Source of the DNA: Streptomyces lichenis
Lineage (GTDB): Bacteria; Actinomycetota; Actinomycetes; Streptomycetales; Streptomycetaceae
NCBI RefSeq assembly: GCF_023218175.1
Contig: NZ_JALPTH010000021.1
Location: 84,840-148,839 of the forward strand
DNA length: 64,000 nt
Reading direction: 5' to 3'
Positions 1 through 8,687 of this stretch are shown here, in pieces (the stretch's first letter is position 1; every line of letters starts with the position of its first letter). A program made the translations under genes and the position numbers. Under the pieces are notes generated by a model. The model was given only the letters and a program-made list of their open reading frames with translations. It made no database searches and was not told where the DNA came from.

Positions 1-96
1 GCACCGGTCGTCCTCCACCGGGCGCGCGGAACCTGGTTGAATCCAGGGCAGCGCGCCCAGTGGTGCGTTCGGGTGAGGGCAGGCAGCGGGGAGAGC

Positions 97-2094
97 ATGG
101 ACGACGGGAAGCCCACGGGAAGCACACCGGCGTGGTGGAGCCGCCCCGCGCCACCGCGGCCCACCACGCCCCCGCCGGCGGCTCCCGCCGACACGGCCGC
201 CCTTTCGGTGGACCCGCCGCCCGCCGCTCCGGCGAATGAGGCCCCGGCGGATGAGCCCCCGACGGCTGCCGGGACCGCCGCGGCCGGGCCGCCGCCCGCC
301 GCCGCTGTGGACAAGCCCCAGGCGGTTGCCGGAGCTGCCGCGGCCGGGCCCCCGCCCGCCGCCTCGGAGGCGCCTTCAGGGGAGCGCCCGCAGCCGCTGC
401 ACGAGCCGGACGAGTACCGCACCCCGCCCTACGGGGAGCCCGGCCCCTGGGCGCCCGCACCCCCCGTACAGCGCCCCGCGCCGACCCCGCCGCACGGCAG
501 CCCCGTACCCGTACCCGCTCCGGCCCCGCCGCCCGGGCACGCCCCGAGCGCGTCGGCCGCCGCCGGGCAGCCGGGGCCCGCGCCCCAGCCGCTCCAGCCG
601 CCGGCCGGGCCGCCGCCGGCCGTACCGGGGCCCGGGGCCGGTCACGCCCTGCCCGCGCACTCGGGCGTACCGGGGCCCGCGACGGGGCACCCCGAGCCCG
701 CGCCGCAGCCGCTCCAGCCGCCGGCCGGGCCGCCGCCGGCCGTACCGGGGCCCGGGGCCGGTCACGCCCCGCCCGCGCACTCGGGCGTACCGGGGCCCGC
801 GACCGGGCACCCCGAGCCCGCGCCGCAGCCCGCGCCCCCGGCCGTAGCTGCGCGGCCCGGGGGCGGACATGCCCCCTCCCAGTGGCTCCAGTACGACCCG
901 TGGAACGCCCCGGGGGCCGCGTCCGTACCGCCGCCGCGGCAGCCGTTCACCCACACCGGTGATCCTGGTCCGGGACGGGCCCCCCGGCGCCGGCGGCGGC
1001 TGCTCGGAGTGGCCGGCGCGCTGGTGTTCGCCGCGCTCGCCGGGGTGGTCGGCGGCGGCGTCGGCGCCTACATCGAGCGCAACGGCGGGCTGACCACCGT
1101 GGAACTGCCGCAGGCCGCCCGCGAGGACACCGGCCGGGCACCCGGCAGCGTCGCCGGGATCGCGGCCAGCGCGCTGCCCAGCGTGGTGACCATCCATGTC
1201 AGCGGCGGCGGCGAACAGGGCACCGGCACCGGCTTCGTACTCGACAAGCGCGGCCACATCCTCACCAACCACCATGTGGTGGACCCCTCGGGCAGCTCCG
1301 GGGAGATCGCGGTCACCTTCAGCGGGGGCGAGACGGCCGCCGCCGAACTGGTCGGCAAGGACGCGGGCTACGACCTGGCCGTGATCAAGGTCAAAGGCGT
1401 CTCCGGGCTGAAGCCGCTGCCGCTGGGCAACAGCGACAGTGTCCGGGTCGGCGACCCGGTGGTGGCGATCGGCGCCCCCTTCGACCTCCAGAACACCGTG
1501 ACCTCCGGGATCATCAGCGCCAAGGGGCGGCCGATCACCGCGGGCGGCGAGGAGGGGGACGGCAGCGACATCAGCTATGTCGACGCCCTCCAGACCGACG
1601 CGCCGATCAACCCCGGCAACTCCGGCGGCCCGCTGGTCGACGACCGGGCCCGGGTCATCGGCATCAACAGCGCCATCCGGGCCGCCGACGGCGGCTCGGG
1701 CTCGGAGGGCGGCCGGGCCGGGTCGATAGGGCTGGGCTTCGCGATCCCGATCAACCAGGGCAAGCGGGTCGCCGAGGAGCTGATCAACACCGGCAAGGCG
1801 ACCCATCCGGTCATCGGGGTCAGCCTCGACATGAAGTACACCGGCGACGGCGCGAAGGTCGGCACCAAGGGCCAGGACGGCGCCCCGTCCGTGGTCCCGG
1901 ACGGCCCGGCCGCCAAGGCCGGCATCCGCTCGGGCGACGTCATCACCCAAGTGGACGGGGAGCGGGTGCACAGCGGCGAGGAGCTGATCGTCAAGATCCG
2001 CGCCCACCGCCCCGGCGACCGCCTCCGGCTCACCCTGGAGCGGGGCGGCAAGGAGGAGACCAGGACCCTGACCCTGGGCTCCGCCGGCAACTGA
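97..2094 (+). CDS. HtrA/DegP-like membrane-anchored serine protease with PDZ domain
   Basis: Trypsin-like (S1C) protease expected to sit in the membrane with its catalytic and PDZ domains outside, degrading or sensing misfolded envelope proteins. The protein is 665 aa from the ATG at 97, which has a GCGGGGAG ribosome site just upstream; the frame stays open back to 37. Residues ~1-290 are Pro/Ala-rich and probably disordered. A single TM segment lies at ~302-325. The catalytic triad is visible: His in ILTNHHVVD (~392), Asp in GYDLAVIKV (~426) and Ser in NPGNSGGPL (~509). A PDZ domain fills ~575-655 (GIRSGDVITQVDG). The next gene, tatB, follows on the same strand. The family call is secure; the substrate is unknown. 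Confidence 0.93.
   Translation: MDDGKPTGSTPAWWSRPAPPRPTTPPPAAPADTAALSVDPPPAAPANEAPADEPPTAAGTAAAGPPPAAAVDKPQAVAGAAAAGPPPAASEAPSGERPQPLHEPDEYRTPPYGEPGPWAPAPPVQRPAPTPPHGSPVPVPAPAPPPGHAPSASAAAGQPGPAPQPLQPPAGPPPAVPGPGAGHALPAHSGVPGPATGHPEPAPQPLQPPAGPPPAVPGPGAGHAPPAHSGVPGPATGHPEPAPQPAPPAVAARPGGGHAPSQWLQYDPWNAPGAASVPPPRQPFTHTGDPGPGRAPRRRRRLLGVAGALVFAALAGVVGGGVGAYIERNGGLTTVELPQAAREDTGRAPGSVAGIAASALPSVVTIHVSGGGEQGTGTGFVLDKRGHILTNHHVVDPSGSSGEIAVTFSGGETAAAELVGKDAGYDLAVIKVKGVSGLKPLPLGNSDSVRVGDPVVAIGAPFDLQNTVTSGIISAKGRPITAGGEEGDGSDISYVDALQTDAPINPGNSGGPLVDDRARVIGINSAIRAADGGSGSEGGRAGSIGLGFAIPINQGKRVAEELINTGKATHPVIGVSLDMKYTGDGAKVGTKGQDGAPSVVPDGPAAKAGIRSGDVITQVDGERVHSGEELIVKIRAHRPGDRLRLTLERGGKEETRTLTLGSAGN
601..840 (+). 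repeat. 120-bp tandem duplication in the HtrA proline-rich linker
   Basis: Two consecutive 120-bp units (601-720 and 721-840) are nearly identical and in frame. Each encodes a 40-residue Pro/Gly/Ala block containing AHSGVPGPATGHPEPAPQP. Only a few bases differ, such as CCCTG versus CCCCG before the AHSG block. This looks like recent slippage or unequal crossover within a disordered linker. Confidence 0.9.
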
Positions 2095-2213
2095 ACGCGC
2101 CGCCGCCCGGTCCGGGGACCGGGCGGTACCGCCCCGCCGGGGCGGCCAGGTACCGTGGAACGGCCCGGCGCGCCCCGGACCGAACCGGGCGGACCCTGTG
2201 GAGGAGCGGCAAG

Positions 2214-2660
2214 GTGTTCAACGACATAGGCGCACTGGAGCTGGTGGTGCTCGTGGTCCTTGCCGTGCTCATCTTCGGCCCGGACAAGCTGCCGAAGCTG
2301 ATCCAGGACATCTCCGGCTTCGTCCGCAAGATCCGGGACTTCTCCGAGAACGCCAAGCAGGACATCCGCACCGAGCTGGGGCCCGAGTTCAAGGACTTCG
2401 AGTTCGAGGACCTCAACCCCAAGGCGTTCATCCGCAAGCATCTCGCCGAGAACGAGGACCTGAAGGAGCTCAAGGAGCTCCGCGGCAGCTTCGACCTGCG
2501 CAAGGAGATCGGCGAGGTCGCCGACGCGGTGCACAGCCGCGAGGCGGACGCCTCCGTCCCGGCGGCGGTCAACGGCAGCTCCGGCGCCCCCGACCTGCGC
2601 AAGCGCACCGACCCCCCCGCCCCCGGCGACCGCCCCCCCTTCGACGCCGACGCCACCTGA
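2214..2660 (+). CDS. tatB: Sec-independent protein translocase TatB
   Basis: 148-aa TatB-type subunit of the twin-arginine translocase, which exports folded proteins and works with TatC elsewhere on the chromosome. The N-terminus begins FNDIGALELVVLVVLAVLIF, one short TM helix, followed by GPDKLPKLI and an amphipathic helix, the hallmark of the TatA/B family. Length and the acidic, charged C-terminal region favour TatB over TatA. It starts at GTG 2214 with GAGGAG upstream. It follows the HtrA-like protease by ~120 bp on the same strand. Confidence 0.92.
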   Translation: MFNDIGALELVVLVVLAVLIFGPDKLPKLIQDISGFVRKIRDFSENAKQDIRTELGPEFKDFEFEDLNPKAFIRKHLAENEDLKELKELRGSFDLRKEIGEVADAVHSREADASVPAAVNGSSGAPDLRKRTDPPAPGDRPPFDADAT

Positions 2661-2893
2661 GGCCGAGAGCCGACGGCACCCGGGGCCCGCAGCCAGAGGC
2701 TTATGGCCGACAGCCCCCGGGGCTCGCGGCCGTCGGGGCCCGACACCGGTCTGAGGCTCCCCGACACCGCCCGGGGGCCGGGCTTCCGGAGTCTGTCCGC
2801 CCGGGGTGGATATCCTCTCCCTCTGTCCGGCTGTGAGGACGCCCATGGGACGGGCCCTGCCGGACTCCATGTGACGAGGAGGCGGCCGGGCAG

Positions 2894-3586
2894 ATGGAGA
2901 CGACGAGTCGGGTGGGGACCGCGGGCCCCGCGCCCGCACCCACCCCACCCACCACCGCGTCCGCGGGGACCGACGCGGCGCGCCGGCAGGTGGTCGAGGG
3001 CTTCGTGCGCGCGACCTTCCCCTGGTACGGCCTGGACGCGGCGTTCACCGGGCCGCGCTGGCTGATGCAGGTCGGCACCTCCGCCGACGGCACGGTGCAG
3101 CACGGCACCACCGGCCACGGCGAGGAGCCGTCGATAAGGCCGGACGGCTCCGGACCGGACGACGAGCGGTTCACCGCCGTGGTGACGGTCGCCGCCAGCC
3201 CCGTGCGCCGCACCGGAGACGGCACCGGGGTGCTGGACGCCACCAGCGTCTCCTCGGCCGCCTGGCTGGCCGGCTCGGGCCTCCTCGCGTACACCTGGCC
3301 GCCACAGCTCGACCACGCGCTGCGCGACGACTGGCTGGAGCAGCAGACCGAGGCCGCCTTCGCGCTCGCCGACGACCTGGACGGCCCGGAGTGGACCACG
3401 CTCTCGTTGCCGGTGGACGGGGTGCCGGTGCCCTTCCACTACCGCGAGTCCGAGTTCGGCTGGGTGCTGGCCGGCACCACCGCGGGCGGCGCCCACATCG
3501 GCGCGTACGGCCGCGGCATGAGCGCCTACGGCCTCGGCTTCGCCGTGGTCGAGGACTTGGTGGAGTACAGCGCCTCGTACCGCTGA
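2894..3586 (+). CDS. Conserved hypothetical protein (unrecognised)
   Basis: A 230-aa soluble protein with no signal peptide or TM segment; I do not recognise a functional family. It starts at ATG 2894 with GAGGAGG ~11 bases upstream. The first ~30 residues are Pro/Ala/Thr-rich. The rest is a compact mixed alpha/beta sequence with aromatic blocks (FPWYGLD, LLAYTWPPQLD, GMSAYGLGFAVVEDLVEY). It ends at a strong shared terminator and converges on mrp. Probably a streptomycete-conserved protein of unknown role. Confidence 0.8.
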   Translation: METTSRVGTAGPAPAPTPPTTASAGTDAARRQVVEGFVRATFPWYGLDAAFTGPRWLMQVGTSADGTVQHGTTGHGEEPSIRPDGSGPDDERFTAVVTVAASPVRRTGDGTGVLDATSVSSAAWLAGSGLLAYTWPPQLDHALRDDWLEQQTEAAFALADDLDGPEWTTLSLPVDGVPVPFHYRESEFGWVLAGTTAGGAHIGAYGRGMSAYGLGFAVVEDLVEYSASYR

Positions 3587-3603
3587 GGACATGTGCGTAC
3601 GGC

Positions 3604-3641
3604 GAAGGGGGCGGACCCGGGATCCCGGGTCCGCCCCCTTC
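3604..3641. terminator. Bidirectional terminator between convergent genes
   Basis: A 38-base perfect palindrome (GAAGGGGGCGGACCCGGGAT and its complement) lies between the 2894-3586 gene and mrp. Its position between convergent stop codons suits a two-way terminator. Confidence 0.85.
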
Positions 3642-3662
3642 CTCGTAGCTCGGTGCGTCGGC

Positions 3663-4796
3663 TCAGAACTTGTTGCGCGGGGTGATGCCCAGCGACATCC
3701 CGGACAGACCGCGCTGGCGGCCGCCGAGCTTGCCCGCGATGGTGCGCAGCGCCGCACCGGCCGGGGAGTCGGGGTCGGAGAGCACCACCGGGCGACCCTC
3801 GTCGCCGCCCTCGCGCAGCCGTACGTCGATCGGGATCTGGCCGAGCACCGGGACGGTGGCGCCGGTGGTCCGGGTCAGCCCGTCGGCGACCGCCTGACCG
3901 CCGCCGGTGCCGAAGACGTCCACCATCTCGTCGCAGTGCGGACAGGGCAGGCCGGACATGTTCTCGACCACGCCGACGATCTTCTGGTGGGTCTGCACGG
4001 CGATCGACCCGGCCCGCTCGGCGACCTCGGCGGCCGCCTGCTGCGGGGTGGTGACGACCAGGATCTCCGCGTTCGGCACCAGCTGGGCGACCGAGATCGC
4101 GATGTCACCGGTGCCCGGCGGCAGGTCCAGCAGCAGCACGTCCAGGTCGCCCCAGTACACGTCCGCCAGGAACTGCTGGAGCGCCCGGTGCAGCATCGGG
4201 CCGCGCCACACCACGGGCGCGTTGCCCGGGGTGAACATGCCGATGGAGATGACCTTCACGCCGTTCGCCGAGGGCGGCATGATCATGTTCTCGACCTGGG
4301 TGGGGCGGCCGTCCGCGCCCAGCATCCGCGGCACGCTGTGGCCGTAGATGTCGGCGTCCACCACGCCGACCTTCAGCCCGTCGGCGGCCATCGCGGCCGC
4401 CAGGTTCACGGTCACGGAGGACTTGCCGACGCCGCCCTTGCCGGAGGCCACCGCGTACACCCGGGTCAGCGAGCCCGGCTTGGCGAACGGCACCTCCCGC
4501 TCGGCGGTGGTGCCGCGCAGCGCCGCCGCCAGCTCCTTGCGCTGCTCGTCGCCCATCACGTCGAGCTCGACCTCGACCCCGGTGACGCCCTCGACGCGGG
4601 AGACCGCCTCGGTGACCCGGGCGGTGATGGTGTCGCGCATCGGGCATCCGGCGACCGTCAGGTAGACCGCGACCGCGACCGTCCCGTCCGCGCCGATCTC
4701 CACCGACTTGACCATGCCCAGCTCGGTGATCGGCCGGTTGATCTCGGGGTCGTTCACCGTCGCCAGTGCTTCGCGCACCGCGTCTTCCGTAGCCAT
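3663..4796 (-). CDS. mrp: Mrp/ApbC-type Fe-S cluster carrier ATPase
   Basis: 377-aa P-loop ATPase of the Mrp/NBP35 family, which binds and delivers Fe-S clusters to apoproteins in the cytosol. An N-terminal DUF59 (MIP18-like) domain (~1-90) is fused to the ATPase. The deviant Walker A ASGKGGVGKSS lies at ~113-123, DLPPGTGD follows, and the cluster-binding CPHC motif lies in MSGLPCPHC. The ATG at 4796 is preferred over the upstream in-frame extension because TACCAT (a -10 match) ends 7 bases before it, suggesting a leaderless transcript. It lies 43 bp downstream of the DUF1003 gene. Confidence 0.93.
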   Translation of the reverse strand: MATEDAVREALATVNDPEINRPITELGMVKSVEIGADGTVAVAVYLTVAGCPMRDTITARVTEAVSRVEGVTGVEVELDVMGDEQRKELAAALRGTTAEREVPFAKPGSLTRVYAVASGKGGVGKSSVTVNLAAAMAADGLKVGVVDADIYGHSVPRMLGADGRPTQVENMIMPPSANGVKVISIGMFTPGNAPVVWRGPMLHRALQQFLADVYWGDLDVLLLDLPPGTGDIAISVAQLVPNAEILVVTTPQQAAAEVAERAGSIAVQTHQKIVGVVENMSGLPCPHCDEMVDVFGTGGGQAVADGLTRTTGATVPVLGQIPIDVRLREGGDEGRPVVLSDPDSPAGAALRTIAGKLGGRQRGLSGMSLGITPRNKF

Positions 4797-4839
4797 AGGG
4801 ACGATGGTACGGCGCCCGGGCCCGCCGCCGGAAAGCCCG

Positions 4840-5526
4840 TCAGCGGTCGCCTTCGTCACTCGTCCCACCGCGGCGGGACGGGAACACCCCGCTCCGCTCG
4901 CCGGGACCGTCGAGCTCCTTCAGGTCCTTGTACTCCTTCAGCTCCTCCAGCTCGCGCAGGTCGCGGACCAGGTCCTCCAGCTCGGAGCGGATCCAGTCCC
5001 GGGTGGCGACCTCGCCGAGACCCATCCGCAGCGCGGCGATCTCCCTGGTCAGGTACTCGGTGTCGGCGATCGAGCGCTCGTTCTGCTTGCGGTCCTGCTC
5101 CAGGTTGACCCGGTCCCGGTCGTCCTGGCGGTTCTGCGCCAGCAGGATCAGCGGGGCCGCGTAGGAGGCCTGGAGGGAGAGCATCAGGGTGAGGAAGATG
5201 AACGGGTAGTTGTCGAACCGCAGATGGGCGGGGGCGAAGATGTTCCACACCACCCACAGGATGATCACCACCGTCATCCAGACGATGAACCGCCCGGTGC
5301 CCAGGAAGCGGGCGATCCGCTCGGACAGCCGCCCGAACGCGTCGGGGTCGTAGGAGGGCAGCAGCCGGGGCCGCCGCTCCCGGGGCAGGTCCAGCCTGAT
5401 CCGGGGCGGGGTGGCCGCCGGCGACCGCTCCTGCGCGCCGCGGGCCGCCCGCTCCTGCCCGCTGCGGCCGATCCGCTCCTGGGCGGCGCGGCCCATCCGG
5501 TCCTGGGTGTTGCGCTCAGCGGCCAC
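4840..5526 (-). CDS. DUF1003 family membrane protein
   Basis: 228-aa protein with two adjacent TM helices in the middle (FIVWMTVVIILWVVWNIF and the PFIFLTLMLSLQASYAAPLI segment). A charged helical region (RQDDRDRVNLEQDRKQNERS) and an acidic Leu/Glu-rich C-terminal coiled coil follow; this is the DUF1003 architecture, and its function is unknown. It starts at GTG 5526 with GGAGGT 5 bases upstream. This start lies inside the end of the MgtE-like gene (11-bp overlap), so the two are probably translationally coupled. Confidence 0.88.
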   Translation of the reverse strand: MAAERNTQDRMGRAAQERIGRSGQERAARGAQERSPAATPPRIRLDLPRERRPRLLPSYDPDAFGRLSERIARFLGTGRFIVWMTVVIILWVVWNIFAPAHLRFDNYPFIFLTLMLSLQASYAAPLILLAQNRQDDRDRVNLEQDRKQNERSIADTEYLTREIAALRMGLGEVATRDWIRSELEDLVRDLRELEELKEYKDLKELDGPGERSGVFPSRRGGTSDEGDR

Positions 5527-6901
5527 CGGTGACCTCCGTCGATGTGCCGGCCCGGTCCGTGCCACCGCCGGTGCCACTGTCCGAGCCGCGGTCCCTGCCA
5601 TGGTCCGAGCCACTGTCCTGCCGCCCGATCCCGTCCGGGCCGATCTCCTCCGGGGAGTGGAACTCGGTCTCCCGCCAGTCGTCGGGCAGCAGGTGGTCCA
5701 GTACGTCGTCCACGGTGACCGCGCCCAGCAGCGAACCGCCGTCGTCCACCACCGGCGCGGCGACCAGGTTGTACGCGGCGAGGTGGCTGGTCACCACCGG
5801 CAGCGGGGTGTCCGGGGCGAGCGGCCCCAGGTCGGTGTCGACGATCGCCGAGACCAGGGTGAAGGGCGGGTCCCGCAGCAGCCGCTGGAAGTGCACCGTG
5901 CCCAGGTACTTCCCGGTGGGCGTCTCCTCGGGCGGCCGGCACACGTACACCTGCGCGGCGAGCGCGGGGGAGAGGTCCTGGCGGCGCACCCGGGCCAGCG
6001 CGTCGGCCACCGTGGCGTCCGGCCGCAGCACGATCGGCTCGGTGGTCATCAGGCCGCCCGCGGTGCGCTCCTCGTACGACATCAGCCGCCGTACGTCGGC
6101 GGCGTCGTCCGGCCGCATCAGGGTGAGCAGCCGCTCCTTGTCGTCCTCGGGCAGCTCGGAGAGCAGGTCGGCCGCGTCGTCCGGGTCCATCGCCTCCAGC
6201 ACGTCGGCGGCCCGCTCCTCCTTCAGCTTGCCGAGGATCTCCACCTGGTCGTCCTCCGGCAGCTCCTCCAGCACGTCGGCCAGCCGGTCGTCGTCCAGGG
6301 CGGCCGCCACCTCGGCGCGCCGCTTGGGGGAGAGGTGGTGCAGCACGTTGGCGAGGTCCGCGGGGCGCATCCGCTCGAAGGTGGCCACCAGGTTCTCCGC
6401 GCCCTGGCCCTCCTCCTCCAGCGAGAAGCCGGTCACCGCCGACCACTCCACGGTCAGCGTCTCGCCCCGGCGGCGCAGCGCACCGCCGCCGCCCCGGCGG
6501 ACGAAGACCTTGTCGATCTCCCAGTCCCGGCGGGCCGGCAGCTGCTGGATGGCCACGTCCAGCACGGTCACCTCGGCGTCGTCCTCGACCAGCCGGACCC
6601 GGCGGTCCAGCAGCTCGCCCAGGACCAGCCGCTCGGTGGGGCGCTGCTCGAAGCGGCGTACATTGAGCACGCCGGTGGTGATGACCTGGCCGGACTCGAC
6701 GCCGGTCACCCGGGTCATGGGCAGGAAGATCCGCCGCCGGCCGATCACCTCGACCACCAGGCCGAGCAGCCGCGGCGGCCGGCGGCCCACCCGCAGCATC
6801 GCGACGAGGTCGCGGACCCGCCCCACCTGGTCGCCGTTGGGGTCGAAGACCGGAACGCCGGCGAGGTGTGAGACGAAGATCCGGGGAGCGCCCGCGGCCA
6901 T
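5516..6901 (-). CDS. MgtE N-terminal/CBS domain protein without the channel domain
   Basis: 461-aa soluble protein. Residues ~1-130 form a PRC-barrel-like region (FVSHLAGVPVFDPNGDQVGR). Next comes the helical MgtE-N domain with its repeated acidic motif (HHLSPKRRAEVAAALDDDRL, LEELPEDDQVEILG, MDPDDAADLLSELPEDD). Two CBS modules follow (~320-455; TTEPIVLRPDATVADAL, AAPVVDDGGSLLGAVTVDDV). In canonical MgtE these cytosolic parts gate a Mg2+ channel, but no TM channel domain is present here. It probably senses Mg2+ or regulates a separate partner; CorA is encoded nearby. ATG 6901 has GGGAGG upstream. Confidence 0.88.
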   Translation of the reverse strand: MAAGAPRIFVSHLAGVPVFDPNGDQVGRVRDLVAMLRVGRRPPRLLGLVVEVIGRRRIFLPMTRVTGVESGQVITTGVLNVRRFEQRPTERLVLGELLDRRVRLVEDDAEVTVLDVAIQQLPARRDWEIDKVFVRRGGGGALRRRGETLTVEWSAVTGFSLEEEGQGAENLVATFERMRPADLANVLHHLSPKRRAEVAAALDDDRLADVLEELPEDDQVEILGKLKEERAADVLEAMDPDDAADLLSELPEDDKERLLTLMRPDDAADVRRLMSYEERTAGGLMTTEPIVLRPDATVADALARVRRQDLSPALAAQVYVCRPPEETPTGKYLGTVHFQRLLRDPPFTLVSAIVDTDLGPLAPDTPLPVVTSHLAAYNLVAAPVVDDGGSLLGAVTVDDVLDHLLPDDWRETEFHSPEEIGPDGIGRQDSGSDHGRDRGSDSGTGGGTDRAGTSTEVTGGR

Positions 6902-7233
6902 GCTCCGCGCCTCCCTTCCGTAGCGGATGTACTCGGGTGTACCTCCGTGTCGGATGTACCGACGCGTGCCGATGAAACCCACTGGTCCGTGCGGCCTCAG
7001 GCTAGCCCGTCGGGCTCCGGGCCGCCCAGGCAGGGCGCCCGGACGGCCGCGCCGGGTGCCTCGGCACGGTCCGCGGAAGGCATTCGTCCGGTGGTGGCCG
7101 CTGTCGTGCGGAGCCCCGCGGAGGGCGTCCGTCCGACCCCCGGAGGCGTACGCCGGCGGCACCGGTACGCTGCGGTCAGCCGCCCCCGTGGCGCCCCCGA
7201 TTCCCACCCCGCGACACCCCGCGACCCCGTAAT

Positions 7234-7285
7234 CGACCCGCATCCGGCTCGTATCCGATCCGACCGCATCCGGCCCGTATCCGAC
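7234..7285. repeat. Two ~23-bp direct repeats ahead of the lipoprotein gene
   Basis: GCATCCGGCTCGTATCCGA and GCATCCGGCCCGTATCCGA recur in direct orientation, ending ~20 bases before the lipoprotein start. They lie in the ~400-bp divergent gap 6902-7303. Tandem regulator sites are possible. The rest of that gap shows no gene; GGATGTAC also recurs near 6927 and 6952. Confidence 0.45.
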
Positions 7286-7303
7286 GCCGTGACGAGAGGC
7301 AGA

Positions 7304-8089
7304 GTGTTGACGACCCTCCCCCCGGTTCCGCGTGCCCGCCGGGCCGCGCTGGCCGTGGCCCTGTGCGCGGGGCTCACGGCGGTCCTCACCGCGTGCGGCG
7401 GGACGGAGCCCCCGCCGCCGGATCCGGACGCGGGCACCAACGGGGTGGGCAAGCTGACCGCCGCCGGAATCGAGGCCAAGGCGCGAAACGCGGTGCGCGG
7501 CGCGGAGGCGGTACGGCTGGCCGGGAACCTGGTCAGCAAGGGCGGCACCTACCGGCTGAACATGCGGCTCAAGGGCGCCGGGGCGGCCGGCTCGGTGGTG
7601 AACGGCGACACCACCTTCGAGCTGCTGCGGGTCGGCGACGTCCTCTACCTCAAGGCGGACGCCGAGTTCTGGACGCATGCCGAGGAGGCGTCGAACGCGC
7701 CCACCGAGGCCGACCGGCAGGCGGCGAAGAAGCTCGGTGGCAAGTTCGTGAAGGTGCCCGAGGACGACCCGTCCTACAAGCAGCTGCGCGGCTTCACCGA
7801 GATGAACACCCTGCTGGGCGGGTTGCTGGTGCTCCACGGCGAGCTGCACAAGGGCGAGCGCGACAGCATCGGGGGCATCCGCACCATCAAGGTCGCCGGC
7901 GGCCCGGGCGGGGAGGGCGGCACCCTCGACGTCTCGCTGGAGGGCACGCCGTACCCGCTGAAGTTCGAGCGCGGCGGGGACGCCGGGGTGGTGGTGCTGT
8001 CCGACTGGAACGAGGACTTCGCGCTCCAGGAGCCGTCCAAGGAGCAGTCCGTGGACTACGGCCGCCAGCTGCCGCGCGCGGGCGGCTGA
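7304..8089 (+). CDS. Putative lipoprotein, LppX/LprG-like
   Basis: 261-aa predicted lipoprotein: basic N-terminus (RARRAAL), hydrophobic stretch and lipobox LTAC around residue 30, then a Pro-rich spacer. The mature part (GIEAKARNAVRGAEAVRLAG, then alternating beta strands such as LLRVGDVLYLKADAEFW) suggests the LolA/LppX-like fold used to bind lipids or hydrophobic ligands at the outer face of the membrane. This fold call is inference from pattern only. GTG 7304 has GAGAGGC upstream; TTG 7307 is an alternative. It is divergent from the MgtE-like gene. Confidence 0.8.
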   Translation: MLTTLPPVPRARRAALAVALCAGLTAVLTACGGTEPPPPDPDAGTNGVGKLTAAGIEAKARNAVRGAEAVRLAGNLVSKGGTYRLNMRLKGAGAAGSVVNGDTTFELLRVGDVLYLKADAEFWTHAEEASNAPTEADRQAAKKLGGKFVKVPEDDPSYKQLRGFTEMNTLLGGLLVLHGELHKGERDSIGGIRTIKVAGGPGGEGGTLDVSLEGTPYPLKFERGGDAGVVVLSDWNEDFALQEPSKEQSVDYGRQLPRAGG

Positions 8090-8115
8090 CAGCCGGCCAC
8101 CCCAGGCCGCCCGGC

Positions 8116-8655
8116 CTATGCCCGCCTACCGCGCCGGCCCCGGAGCAGCAGCCGGGGCAGCGCGGGCGGTACCGGATGGCGGGTGGTGGCCGGGGTGGGC
8201 AGCGGTACGGCGGCCAGTGAGCCGTCCGGCAGCTCGGTGGAGGCGGTACGCGGGGCCAGCCGCAGCACCCGGCACTCCCGCGCCCACCGCTCGGTCATCG
8301 TCTCCGCGTCCGGGGCGTTGAGCCGCTTGCCCTTCAGCTCGGCGACCGCCGCCTCCCAGGCCTCCGAGCCGGGCGCCAGCTCGGTCACCTCGGCGCTCCA
8401 GCCGACCACCCGGCCGCCCTTGTCCTTGCTGCGCACGGTGACCTCGGCCACCGAGCCGTCGGCGAGGCCCGGCAGCGGCTGCTCGCCCGGCCCGTCGCCG
8501 ACCACATGGGCGGCGCCCTCGTGCCAGACGTGCCAGAGTGCCCGGGCGGGGCCGGTGCCGCGCACCCAGACCAGGCCGGACTTCTTGGTGGCCTCCTCGG
8601 CCAGCGCCCGGTCGAGCAGCTCGGGCGAGACCGATACCGTCGGCGATTCCGTCAT
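8116..8655 (-). CDS. Conserved hypothetical protein downstream of corA
   Basis: 179-aa soluble protein I cannot assign with confidence. It has alternating strands (GLVWVRGTGPARALWHVWHE, SVAEVTVRSKDKGGRVVGW) that recall a split-barrel flavin-binding fold, followed by a Pro/Arg-rich tail. It lies 32 bp downstream of corA on the same strand. A TAGGCT hexamer ends exactly 6 bases before the ATG, so it probably also has its own leaderless promoter. Confidence 0.75.
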   Translation of the reverse strand: MTESPTVSVSPELLDRALAEEATKKSGLVWVRGTGPARALWHVWHEGAAHVVGDGPGEQPLPGLADGSVAEVTVRSKDKGGRVVGWSAEVTELAPGSEAWEAAVAELKGKRLNAPDAETMTERWARECRVLRLAPRTASTELPDGSLAAVPLPTPATTRHPVPPALPRLLLRGRRGRRA

Positions 8656-8687
8656 ACCGGGAGCCTATCCCCGGCCCTGCCGGGTGC

